A stretch of DNA of 11,239 bases from JBKBXU01 sp046313675 (GTDB lineage: Bacteria > Bacteroidota > Bacteroidia > Cytophagales > Cytophagaceae): NCBI GenBank assembly GCA_046313675.1, contig JBKBXU010000145.1, forward strand, positions 1 to 11,239, read 5' to 3'. Below the pieces are notes generated by a model, which searched no databases, was not told the origin of the DNA, and was given only the letters and a program-made list of their open reading frames with translations. Positions 1 to 6,593 of this stretch are shown here, in pieces. How positions within the stretch are numbered: the stretch's first letter is position 1; each line of letters starts with the position of its first letter. The translations under genes and the position numbers were made by a program.

Positions 1-931
1 TCGATTGAAGCATTTGGTGGAGCCTCGTATGCATGGGGAGCTTCAGGTTCAGGAAGCCTTGCAGGTTCGACAAATAATAATGCAACTGTAAACTTTGGTA
101 CCGTAGGTGGTGCTACAGTAATGGTTACTGTAACTACGCCTGCAGGTCAGGTTGAGACCTACACAAGAAATGTTAGTGTCAATGCTCCTGGTACAGGCGA
201 TGTGGATGGTCCGGATGCAGTTTATCCGAACCAGGAGGGAGTAGTATTTACTGTTCCTGATAACGCTGGTTCTGACTATGAATGGACAATCCCTGGTGGT
301 GCAACAATTGTCAGCAATGATGGCAATTCCATCACAGTAAACTTTGGTACAAATGGAGGTACGGTATCGGTAGTTGAAACTACTTCCGGTGGTGGTACAA
401 TTAATTATACGACCAATGTTACCATGGAGCCGCTACTTAGTCCAGCATTGACAATTACAGGACCTGGTTCTGTAGATGCGGGACAAAACGGTGTTGCTTA
501 TTCGATTGAAGCATTTGGTGGAGCCTCGTATGCATGGGGAGCTTCAGGTTCAGGAAGCCTTGCAGGTTCGACAAATAATAATGCAACTGTAAACTTTGGT
601 ACCGTAGGTGGTGCTACAGTAACGGTTACTGTAACTACGCCTGCAGGTCAGGTTGAAACCTATATAAGAAATGTTACTGTCAATGCACCTGGTACAGGTG
701 ATGTGGATGGCCCGGATGCAGTTTACCCGAACCAGGAGGGTGTAGTGTTTACTGTCCCAAACAACGCAGGTTCTGACTATGCATGGACAATTCCTAATGG
801 TGCAACAATTGTCAGCAATAATGGAAATTCCATCACTGTAAACTTTGGTACAAATGGAGGTACGGTATCGGTCATTGAAACTACTTCAGGTGGTGGCACT
901 GCAAACTATAGCACCAATGTGACTATGGAAA
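1..931 (+). repeat. 501-bp tandem duplication of a two-domain unit
   Basis: Bases 1-430 recur at 502-931 with an exact offset of 501 bp (167 codons, two PKD-like domains). The first 121 bases are identical between copies; later parts differ mainly by scattered, often silent substitutions. Similarity fades after about 931, where the third unit is only a distant relative. This indicates a recent duplication or gene-conversion event inside the gene, and the repeat may extend upstream beyond the window. Confidence 0.93.
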
Positions 932-2202
932 CTGCTCTTAATCCTGACTTGCAAATTACCGGGCCGGTTTCAGTAGATCCAGGTCAGACAGGAGTTAATT
1001 ATAGCGTTCCTGCTTATGCCGGCGCAACCTATGTTTGGAGTTCTACAGGAAATGCGACGCTTGCAAATTCGACTAACAATAATGCGAGCTTTAATTTCGG
1101 AACAAGCGGAGAAGGTACTGTTAGCGTAACGATCACTACGCCTGCCGGACAAACAAGAACCTATAATCTCAATGTTGATATTGAGGAGGAGCAGGAGCCT
1201 GTTCTTGATCCTACATGGCAAATTACCGGAAGTGGTACCGCTTCTCCTGGTGAGACAGGCGTGAATTATAGCATTCCTCAATATGATGGTGCGAATTATA
1301 CCTGGGGTGTATCTGGTTCTGCAACAATAGTTGGTACAGGTAATACTGCAAGTGTTAATTTTGGTGGAGAAGAATCAGTTACAGTTTCAGTAACGGTAAC
1401 GACACCTGGAGGACAGTCAGAAACGTACACCAGGGTAGTAACTGTGGTTGATAACGCTGAATTCTTTATATCAGGGCCTACGGTTGTTGAGCCTGGCCAG
1501 TCAGGTGTTGTCTATTCATTCCCGATGATTGCTGGTGCAAACTATGCTTGGAACGCAAGTGTAGCAACTACGCAAATGACTATGAATGAAAATACACTTA
1601 CACTGAACTTCGGTACTATGGGCTCAGTGCAGATTTACCTGACTGTAATTGATGAAAATGGTGGTGAGACCGATTATACAAGAACTGTATATGTAAGGAC
1701 AATGAGTGGGCCACAGACGGTTGCTGAAAACCAGACCAACGTAACCTACTCAGTTCCTCAAAACCCTGGATCAACGTATCAGTGGACTATTCCTGATGAT
1801 GCTACCATAGTTGAGAGTAACGGACACTCTGTTACCATTAACTTCGGATCTAACGGTGGTGTCGTTTCGGTAATAGAGACAGATGCTAATGGAAATGTAT
1901 ATACAACTGACAGGGGTGTTTCCATTACCGGTTCCGATCCTAACAGCATACTTGCAGGATCAGAATCAAGTGTGGAATTGTACCCTAATCCATTTATGAA
2001 TTCTGCTGAATTTAAGATAAGCTCTGCTACTACAGCTGATGCACAGGTTAGAATCACTAATATTAAAGGGATAGAAGTTTCTTCTTATTCCGTCAAAACA
2101 AATGAATCTCATAGACTGGGTGACGAGTTACCTGCCGGTGTGTATATAATTCATGTCACACTTGGGGATGAAATTAAAGTTCTTAAAGTGATTAAACTTT
2201 AA
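1..2202 (+). CDS. PKD-like repeat surface protein with T9SS sorting domain (5' end outside window)
   Basis: The frame is open from base 1 with no stop, so the gene begins upstream; 733 residues are visible. The ATG at 121 is not a start: the matching codon in the next repeat copy is ACG (Thr), and the repeat continues upstream of it. The protein is a string of about eight beta-sandwich PKD-like domains of 78-89 residues. Their openings (I/D/M-x-GP...PGQxGVxYS) fall near bases 205, 454, 706, 955, 1222, 1468 and 1702, after a partial first copy. Each has a YxW core strand and a VNFG motif, as in the PKD_6-like families of Bacteroidota. Bases 1972-2199 encode a C-terminal type A sorting domain (VELYPNPF, PAGVYIIHV, ending KVIKL), known to direct export by the type IX system and cell-surface attachment or release. 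Composition is rich in Gly, Thr, Asn and Val, with no cysteine seen. Adhesin or structural function is inferred; any enzymatic domain would lie upstream. Confidence 0.93.
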   Translation, partial: SIEAFGGASYAWGASGSGSLAGSTNNNATVNFGTVGGATVMVTVTTPAGQVETYTRNVSVNAPGTGDVDGPDAVYPNQEGVVFTVPDNAGSDYEWTIPGGATIVSNDGNSITVNFGTNGGTVSVVETTSGGGTINYTTNVTMEPLLSPALTITGPGSVDAGQNGVAYSIEAFGGASYAWGASGSGSLAGSTNNNATVNFGTVGGATVTVTVTTPAGQVETYIRNVTVNAPGTGDVDGPDAVYPNQEGVVFTVPNNAGSDYAWTIPNGATIVSNNGNSITVNFGTNGGTVSVIETTSGGGTANYSTNVTMETALNPDLQITGPVSVDPGQTGVNYSVPAYAGATYVWSSTGNATLANSTNNNASFNFGTSGEGTVSVTITTPAGQTRTYNLNVDIEEEQEPVLDPTWQITGSGTASPGETGVNYSIPQYDGANYTWGVSGSATIVGTGNTASVNFGGEESVTVSVTVTTPGGQSETYTRVVTVVDNAEFFISGPTVVEPGQSGVVYSFPMIAGANYAWNASVATTQMTMNENTLTLNFGTMGSVQIYLTVIDENGGETDYTRTVYVRTMSGPQTVAENQTNVTYSVPQNPGSTYQWTIPDDATIVESNGHSVTINFGSNGGVVSVIETDANGNVYTTDRGVSITGSDPNSILAGSESSVELYPNPFMNSAEFKISSATTADAQVRITNIKGIEVSSYSVKTNESHRLGDELPAGVYIIHVTLGDEIKVLKVIKL

Positions 2203-2220
2203 ATTTTCAAGCCATCAAAT

Positions 2221-2253
2221 AAAAACCTCCGGGATTAGTTTCGGAGGTTTTTT
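2221..2253 (+). terminator. Rho-independent terminator of the T9SS protein gene
   Basis: An 11-bp stem (left arm 2221-2231, right arm from 2242, core ACCTCCG/CGGAGGT) with a 10-base loop is followed by a run of T. It starts 18 bases after the stop codon. This separates the surface protein from the downstream genes. Confidence 0.93.
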
Positions 2254-2358
2254 CTTTTGTATTGTACTGATAAATAGTGTTTTATTTGGCGGTCTTTCAG
2301 GATTGAAACTTTTTATGTATTAAATCGTTTCAAGTGTATAAAATATTGTAAAAGCATA

Positions 2359-2388
2359 TTTGAATTGTCAAAATAAAGTTTATTTTTG
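2359..2388 (+). promoter_or_regulatory. Bacteroidota-type promoter for the DUF2795-like gene
   Basis: TTTG at 2359-2362 and TATTTTTG at 2381-2388 match the phylum's -33 (TTTG) and -7 (TAnnTTTG) elements, separated by 18 bases. Transcription would begin a few bases after 2388, leaving a short leader before the ATG at 2411. This rules out the in-frame ATG at 2360 as a start, because it lies inside the promoter. Confidence 0.65.
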
Positions 2389-2410
2389 CACGAATTTAAA
2401 ACAGTTTATT

Positions 2411-2632
2411 ATGTACTGGACCCTAGAATTGGCTTCATATCTTGAAGATGCACCATGGCCTGCGACGAAGGAAGAATTAATTGATTTTTCGATACGTTCC
2501 GGAGCGCCTATGGAAGTTGTAGAAAATCTACAGGAACTGGAAGATGATGGTCAGCCTTATGAATCTATTGAAGAGATTTGGCCTGATTATCCCACCAAAG
2601 ATGATTTCTTTTTTAACGAAGACGAATATTAA
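2411..2632 (+). CDS. DUF2795-like small acidic protein
   Basis: This is a 73-residue protein starting MYWTLELASYLEDAPWPATK and ending in an acidic tail (FFFNEDEY). I recognise the pattern from a highly conserved Bacteroidota protein annotated as DUF2795; its biochemical function is unknown to me. It is mostly helical in appearance, acidic, with no signal peptide or membrane segment, so it is probably cytoplasmic. The ATG at 2411 is chosen over the in-frame ATG at 2360 because the family begins with MYWTLELA and the upstream ATG overlaps the promoter. Only 8 bases separate its stop from the ABC ATPase start, suggesting co-transcription. The family name is from memory of the sequence pattern, not a search. 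Confidence 0.85.
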   Translation: MYWTLELASYLEDAPWPATKEELIDFSIRSGAPMEVVENLQELEDDGQPYESIEEIWPDYPTKDDFFFNEDEY

Positions 2633-2640
2633 ATACTTCC

Positions 2641-3363
2641 TTGGCAATATTATCACTTGATGGACTCTCTACCGGGTACAACAGTCAAATATTGCTGAGG
2701 GATATTTGTTTTTCACTTCAATCTCCTTCATTGCTGGCTATTGTAGGCAATAACGGGTGCGGTAAATCGACCTTGCTCAAGACTATTTCCGGTCAGCATG
2801 ATGACTATCAAGGTTCTATATTTCTGAGTGATCTTGACCTTAAAAACCATTCTCTGGCACTTCTTAATAAAAAGCTTTCATTTCTTGCTCAGCATAATTC
2901 AATAACCTTCAGTATTTCTGTTTTGGAAGTTGTTGTGATGGGACTTTTCTCTAAAAAGAAACTTTTTGAGAATTATAGTAAAGAAGATTATAGCAAGGCT
3001 CTTTCTGTCATTAAAGAATTAGAAATTGATCATTTAGCTGAAAGAGATTATCTTACCTTATCGGGAGGGGAGAAACAATTAGCATGGATTGCTCAGGTAC
3101 TTACCCAGGATGTTCCGATCATGCTCTTTGATGAGCCCATGCAGCATCTTGATATATATCATCGAAAAAAAATCTTTGATCTATTCAATAAAGCAGTTTA
3201 TTCCGAACAAAAAACGATCATCTTTTCAACACATGACCTTGAAATCTTAAAGAAAGGATCAGGACATCTTTTAAATCTTTCGGAACACTCTCCTGAATGT
3301 GAAAAATTGAATCCTGAATCCGTCGATAAGGCTGTAAGAACCCTAGAGCAGAAGAGGAATTAA
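2641..3363 (+). CDS. ABC transporter ATP-binding protein, iron-complex (FecE-like) type
   Basis: This is a 240-residue complete nucleotide-binding domain. It has Walker A GNNGCGKST (36-44), Q-loop Gln84, signature LSGGEKQ (140-146), Walker B IMLFDEP (160-166) and switch His198 in STHD. The order and spacing resemble the ATPases of siderophore, haem and cobalamin importers (FecE/BtuD class), which energise a membrane permease. No permease or binding protein is encoded nearby, so the partner must be elsewhere or lost. The start is TTG at 2641: the frame closes with a stop at 2614, there is no ATG between, and the conserved N-terminus begins here. It follows the DUF2795-like gene by 8 bases. A convergent Fur-family gene downstream fits metal uptake, but the substrate is inferred only from family resemblance. 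Confidence 0.87.
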   Translation: MAILSLDGLSTGYNSQILLRDICFSLQSPSLLAIVGNNGCGKSTLLKTISGQHDDYQGSIFLSDLDLKNHSLALLNKKLSFLAQHNSITFSISVLEVVVMGLFSKKKLFENYSKEDYSKALSVIKELEIDHLAERDYLTLSGGEKQLAWIAQVLTQDVPIMLFDEPMQHLDIYHRKKIFDLFNKAVYSEQKTIIFSTHDLEILKKGSGHLLNLSEHSPECEKLNPESVDKAVRTLEQKRN

Positions 3364-3485
3364 TTCTTACAATTCCATTTCACAATATGATTGTTGGCTG
3401 TTCCTATGGAGTTCTTTATCGCACTGAATCCTGAATAGAAATTCTATAAGATTCATCAGATAGCTGTTTTGTCCGGTACCATACT

Positions 3486-3905
3486 TTAATGATGGCATTT
3501 GTCACAAATTCCTTCCAGCAGGTAGTTTAATTTTGTAACTGAGAATTTGTTGTCCAGGCGTATCTCGGGTATTTTTACATGATCAAGGCAGAATGTGTTG
3601 AGGCATTTTGTACATTTGAAATGGACATGGTCATCTTTATGAACATGAGGAGTACAATCATGATGGCACAATGCATAGTTCACGTTTCCTGTAGGATCGG
3701 GAATTCTATGGATAACTCCATTTGATTCAAAGGTGTTTAAGACCCTGTACAATGTCACCCTGTCAAAATTATCAGGTAGACTTCCCGAAATGTCCTGAAG
3801 TGTCATTACTTTTTTATTACTTAAAAAAACCTCCAGTACATTAATTCTGGTTGAAGTAATTTTTATATGATGATTTTGTAAAATTTTCTTTGCTGTGGAA
3901 ACCAT
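3486..3905 (-). CDS. Fur-family transcriptional regulator
   Basis: This is a 139-residue metal-dependent repressor of the Fur/Zur/PerR family. The winged-helix half includes DRVTLYRVLNTFESNGVIHR (48-67). It is followed by a His-rich metal region (HHDCTPHVHKDDHVHFKC, 81-98). Two CxxC pairs, Cys98/Cys101 and Cys134/Cys137, match the structural zinc site of the family. The frame could begin at 3959 (157 aa), but the extra 18 residues (MFFYFNQN...) are atypical and AT-rich, while starting at 3905 gives the usual N-terminus MVSTAKKILQNH. That choice is moderate. The gene is divergent from the VTT membrane protein and convergent with the ABC ATPase. Which metal it senses cannot be read from the sequence; zinc or iron are the main possibilities. 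Confidence 0.9.
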   Translation of the reverse strand: MVSTAKKILQNHHIKITSTRINVLEVFLSNKKVMTLQDISGSLPDNFDRVTLYRVLNTFESNGVIHRIPDPTGNVNYALCHHDCTPHVHKDDHVHFKCTKCLNTFCLDHVKIPEIRLDNKFSVTKLNYLLEGICDKCHH

Positions 3906-4021
3906 AGTTTGAGAAACTGACGTAAATTTGCTTAAATTTTGATTAAAATAAAAAAACAAATTTTCATCTGTTTCTATTTCAATCGGAAGAATTAATTTTT
4001 AAAGAAGGGAAGCCAGCTTAT

Positions 4022-4585
4022 ATGTCTGATGCTAATTTTAAAAGATTTTTGTTTTCTAATCTGTTAAGAGGATTGGCTGGCTTTGCATTAATTATTCTTA
4101 TAGTTGTTTTTTTTAGGAAGTATGCCCCTTCAGGTGTTGAGGAATATATAGAGCCATTCACTTCGAGGCCTTTGTTGATGTTTGCTATTTTTATGGCATC
4201 CGAAACATTTATAGGTATCATTCCTCCCGAATTTTTTATTATTTGGGCGCTTGATAATCCTGTTATTTTATTTTTAGCCTTTATTATATTGCTGTCAATT
4301 TTATCTTTTTTTGGGGCTTTACTTAATTACGGGGTAGGTCGGATTATAAATAAAAATATTTATTTTCAAAAGTTTGCGAGGAAAACTATGGAGAAGTATG
4401 CTCCCTATTATTATAAATGGGGTGGATGGGTTATTGTAATAGCTTCTTTTACGCCGGTTCCATATGCGACAATAAGTCTTGTTTCCGGGACTTTGAATTA
4501 TCCGGTAAAAAAATTTCTTTTGTATGCATCTTCCAGATTTTTACGATTTGGAATTTATGCATGGATTATTTTTAATACATTATAA
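4022..4585 (+). CDS. VTT/DedA-like integral membrane protein
   Basis: This 187-residue protein has hydrophobic segments near 14-31, 51-76, 81-106 and 134-158 plus a C-terminal segment from about 165. It carries DedA/VTT-type signatures: an acidic-proline patch (E61 through P68-P69-E70) in a probable re-entrant loop, FTPVP (143-147) followed by Gly156, and Arg172/Arg175 in the last segment. Family members act in the inner membrane; some are undecaprenyl-phosphate or phospholipid scramblases or flippases, but this protein's substrate is unknown. A purine-rich stretch at 4001-4010 lies 11 bases before the ATG. menB follows after 11 bases, so the two are probably co-transcribed, though a shared function is not obvious. 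It is slightly short for DedA but retains the core. Confidence 0.8.
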   Translation: MSDANFKRFLFSNLLRGLAGFALIILIVVFFRKYAPSGVEEYIEPFTSRPLLMFAIFMASETFIGIIPPEFFIIWALDNPVILFLAFIILLSILSFFGALLNYGVGRIINKNIYFQKFARKTMEKYAPYYYKWGGWVIVIASFTPVPYATISLVSGTLNYPVKKFLLYASSRFLRFGIYAWIIFNTL

Positions 4586-4596
4586 AATCAACAATT

Positions 4597-5421
4597 ATGC
4601 AAAACGCCGTTGCCTGGGAAATGATCAAAGAGTATGAGGAAATTCTTTTTTCTTTCTACAAAGGTATTGCCAAAATTAGTATTAACCGACCTCATGTGCA
4701 CAATGCTTTCACTCCTAAGACTGTTGCTGAAATGATTGATGCCATGAATATTGTTAGGGATACACCTGAAATAGGGGTTGCAATTATTACGGGAGAAGGC
4801 GGCAAAGCCTTCTGTAGTGGAGGAGATCAAAGTGTTCGGGGACATGGGGGCTACGTGGGTCAGGATGAGGTTCCCAGATTAAATGTATTGGATCTTCAGA
4901 AACAAATAAGATCCATTCCTAAACCTATAGTGGCCATGGTGGCAGGTTGGGCTATAGGGGGCGGGCATGTTTTACATGTCGTTTGCGATCTGACTATTGC
5001 TGCTGAAAATGCTCGTTTTGGTCAGACCGGCCCTAAGGTAGGTAGCTTTGATGGTGGATTTGGGGCTTCTTATCTGGCACGAATTGTTGGTCAGAAAAAA
5101 GCACGGGAAATATGGTTCCTATGTGATCAGTATGATGCTCAGGAAGCTTTACAAATGGGTCTTGTCAACAAGGTTGTTCCCTTGGACAAACTGGAAGAGA
5201 CTACAATTGAGTGGTGTAATAAAATGTTGGAAAAAAGCCCATTGGCATTGCGTATGTTGAAGTCTGCATTTAACGCAGAACTTGACGGACAAGCAGGAAT
5301 TCAGGAATTAGCAGGTAATGCTACCCTTTTATATTATTTATCGGACGAGGCTAAAGAAGGAAAAAATGCTTTTATAGAAAAGCGAAAGCCCGATTTTTCT
5401 AAATTTCCAAAGTTTCCTTAA
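4597..5421 (+). CDS. menB: 1,4-dihydroxy-2-naphthoyl-CoA synthase (MenB)
   Basis: This 274-residue crotonase-fold enzyme cyclises o-succinylbenzoyl-CoA to 1,4-dihydroxy-2-naphthoyl-CoA in menaquinone synthesis, in the cytoplasm. Visible hallmarks are the oxyanion-hole segments SGGDQ (74-78) and AGWAIGGGHVLH (116-127), the MenB-specific QTGPKVGSFDGG (143-154) and the C-terminal FIEKRKPDFSKFPKFP. Gly at position 145 (TGP rather than TDA) is the mark of type I enzymes, which in E. coli use bicarbonate as the catalytic base; this assignment is from family knowledge. Length is normal. ATG 4597 is used; ATG 4621 is possible but would shorten the N-terminus. No other men genes are in the window. The gene ends just before a perfect hairpin. 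Confidence 0.97.
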   Translation: MQNAVAWEMIKEYEEILFSFYKGIAKISINRPHVHNAFTPKTVAEMIDAMNIVRDTPEIGVAIITGEGGKAFCSGGDQSVRGHGGYVGQDEVPRLNVLDLQKQIRSIPKPIVAMVAGWAIGGGHVLHVVCDLTIAAENARFGQTGPKVGSFDGGFGASYLARIVGQKKAREIWFLCDQYDAQEALQMGLVNKVVPLDKLEETTIEWCNKMLEKSPLALRMLKSAFNAELDGQAGIQELAGNATLLYYLSDEAKEGKNAFIEKRKPDFSKFPKFP

Positions 5422-5428
5422 ATTATAC

Positions 5429-5458
5429 CATTAAGCCAGGTTTATACCTGGCTTAATG
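5429..5458. terminator. Perfect 13-bp hairpin between convergent genes
   Basis: The arms at 5429-5441 (CATTAAGCCAGGT) and 5446-5458 are perfectly complementary around a TTAT loop. The hairpin lies 7 bases past the menB stop and 15 bases before the stop of the minus-strand Cys-rich gene. It lacks a strong T run on either strand, so a bidirectional terminator or mRNA 3' end stabiliser is the likeliest role. Confidence 0.75.
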
Positions 5459-5473
5459 ATTCTAAGATCGAAT

Positions 5474-5809
5474 TTAATCCTGTTCTATAGGTTCATGGTT
5501 GGCATGGCAGGCCTCGGCACATTTAAGACATGCTTCCGCACATTTTTTACAATGTTCGTTTTCATGCTTACCACATTCTTCCGCACACATACGACATATT
5601 TTTTCACAAATCAGAAGGAAGGGAAGACTGATTTCAGAATTTCTTTTTAGCAGTCGTGCAGCCTGCAGACAAATGTCTGCACAATCGCGGTCTAACTGAA
5701 TACATCTGCTCATTTTTTTTACCTGCTCCTCTTTAAGGCATGAGGAGGCACAATGTTCACATGCCATGGCACATTCAAGAAGGCTCTGAAGTAAAGATCC
5801 GTTTTGCAT
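5474..5809 (-). CDS. Four-helix-bundle copper-binding protein (DUF326, Csp-like)
   Basis: This is a 111-residue protein with 16 cysteines: 13, 17, 20, 24, 36, 43, 47, 68, 72, 75, 79, 87, 90, 94, 97 and 101. They are spaced mostly as CxxxC and CxxC, so they line the inside of helices. This is the pattern of the DUF326 / copper storage protein (Csp) family, in which a four-helix bundle packs many Cu(I) ions in its core. No signal peptide is present, which resembles the cytosolic Csp3 type rather than the exported Csp1. The motif RCIQLDRDCADICLQAA (35-51) is characteristic. The HMA-domain gene lies 41 bases upstream on the same strand and is probably co-transcribed, consistent with metal delivery to or from this protein. 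Copper is inferred from the family; storage of other thiophilic metals is not excluded. Confidence 0.9.
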   Translation of the reverse strand: MQNGSLLQSLLECAMACEHCASSCLKEEQVKKMSRCIQLDRDCADICLQAARLLKRNSEISLPFLLICEKICRMCAEECGKHENEHCKKCAEACLKCAEACHANHEPIEQD

Positions 5810-5850
5810 AAGTCTAGATTTTATTTCATAACCAGCCTGTATGTAATTTG

Positions 5851-6078
5851 TTATTTATTATTTATTTCAAAACCTGCTTTTTTTACTGCTGAAATGACTT
5901 CTTCTTTGTCTACCTTCTCCCCATAAACGGTTAATGTCTTATCAGGTTCACTTGTGTTTACATTCCATTTTTCAATATTTTCTAATTTATCAAGAAATGG
6001 TTTAACTTTTTCTATGCAGCCCCCACAGTTGATGTTTGTCTTAAATGTTTGGTTCTTTTTTCTGAATATACTCAACAT
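5851..6078 (-). CDS. Heavy-metal-associated (HMA) domain protein, CGGC type
   Basis: This is a 75-residue ferredoxin-like beta-alpha-beta-beta-alpha-beta domain of the CopZ/Atx1 superfamily. The metal-binding loop reads NCGGC (Cys18, Cys21), with KVKPFLDKL after it, the SEPDKTLTVYG strand region and the terminal VISAVKKAGFEI helix-strand. Such proteins carry Cu(I) or related soft metals in the cytoplasm. The ATG at 6078 is chosen over the in-frame ATG at 6135 because an AGAGGA ribosome-binding sequence lies 4 bases upstream and the upstream 19 residues have no domain character. It is the first gene of a probable two-gene minus-strand transcript with the Cys-rich protein. No copper P-type ATPase is nearby; the neighbour on the other side is an arsenic cluster. 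Metal identity is inferred. Confidence 0.87.
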   Translation of the reverse strand: MLSIFRKKNQTFKTNINCGGCIEKVKPFLDKLENIEKWNVNTSEPDKTLTVYGEKVDKEEVISAVKKAGFEINNK

Positions 6079-6082
6079 AATA

Positions 6083-6088
6083 TCCTCT
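6083..6088 (-). promoter_or_regulatory. Ribosome binding site deciding the HMA gene start
   Basis: AGAGGA on the minus strand lies 4 bases before the ATG at 6078. Clear Shine-Dalgarno sequences are rare elsewhere in this window, so it supports 6078 over the longer start at 6135. Confidence 0.6.
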
Positions 6089-6202
6089 TTATTTAGGTAA
6101 CAATTCCGTATGAATTTACATTCTTTTTTATGCAATAGGAATTATTTCCGGATGTGAAGGATTTTTTTTAAAACTTTGCATCGCAACTTTAGAATTATTT
6201 AA

Positions 6203-6527
6203 TATAAGTCTGTTGTAAAAGATCAGAAGCTGAAGGAAGAGGATATAGACCTATTGACTTTTGCTAAAGTATTAGCCCATCCTGCCCGAATAGCCATTCT
6301 TAAACTTGTTTTGGAAAAAAATGTCTGTATTTGTACAGATATTGCAGATGGATTGCCTCTTGCTCAATCTACTATTTCCCCAGCACTTAAACGAGTTAAA
6401 AAGTTCTGGATTGATAAAAGGTGAAGTAGATTGGGCAAGGGTATGTTATTGTATAGACAAGAGGGATGGAGTAGGGCCGAAAGCGTTTTTTTATCCTTTT
6501 TCTCATCTTAATGATTGTGTGTGCTAA
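6203..6527 (+). pseudogene. Frameshifted ArsR-family metalloregulator
   Basis: Read in a single frame nothing complete is found, but piecing frames together recovers a typical ArsR winged helix. One frame (6212 onward) gives DIDLLTFAKVLAHPARIAIL, then NVCICTDIADGLPLAQSTIS. After one surplus base in the C run at 6378-6381 the next frame gives QHLNELKSSGLIKGEVDWAR and VCYCID. Around 6465 it shifts back (WSRAESVFLSFF, 6467-6502), then shifts again near 6500 to end SHLNDCVC with TAA at 6525. The N-terminal segment has no usable start codon; its frame closes with a stop at 6200. CICTDI and the terminal CVC retain cysteines of the kind used to sense arsenite. With at least three frame changes and no start, it cannot make a working repressor as sequenced. 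It lies upstream of the ACR3 gene, its expected target. Confidence 0.85.
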
Positions 6528-6549
6528 GAATTTCATTTAAAAGTTGAAC

Positions 6550-6562
6550 TGAATATTATTCA
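6550..6562. promoter_or_regulatory. Perfect 13-base palindrome upstream of acr3, possible operator
   Basis: TGAATA-T-TATTCA is a perfect inverted repeat with a one-base centre, 31 bases before the acr3 ATG and 22 bases after the ArsR remnant. Dimeric winged-helix regulators bind such sites. The assignment is speculative because the DNA is AT-rich. Confidence 0.3.
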
Positions 6563-6593
6563 TTTAGTTAAGGTAATAGTAATTTCTATTGTT

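Noticed and set aside
121..123. ATG at 121 as the start of the PKD-like protein
   Set aside because: The same frame is open to base 1 and the repeat continues through it; the aligned codon in the second copy is ACG, so this is an internal Thr-to-Met change.
970..1281. Minus-strand open frame of 103 codons within the repeat protein
   Set aside because: It is antisense to a clearly coding domain repeat and encodes no recognisable protein.
3425..3455. Hairpin TGAATC/GATTCA in the spacer after the ABC ATPase
   Set aside because: The outer stem is 6 bp with unequal internal loops and no T run; it is too weak to call a terminator between these convergent genes.
4588..4845. Minus-strand open frame opposite the start of menB
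   Set aside because: It is a shadow of menB codons with no family resemblance.
5456..5699. Plus-strand open frames opposite the Cys-rich gene
   Set aside because: They arise from the regular cysteine codon pattern on the other strand and have no features of their own.
6306..6527. Stand-alone 73-residue gene from TTG 6306
   Set aside because: Its first 25 residues are an out-of-frame reading of the ArsR helix; only the later part is ArsR. It is a fragment of the pseudogene.
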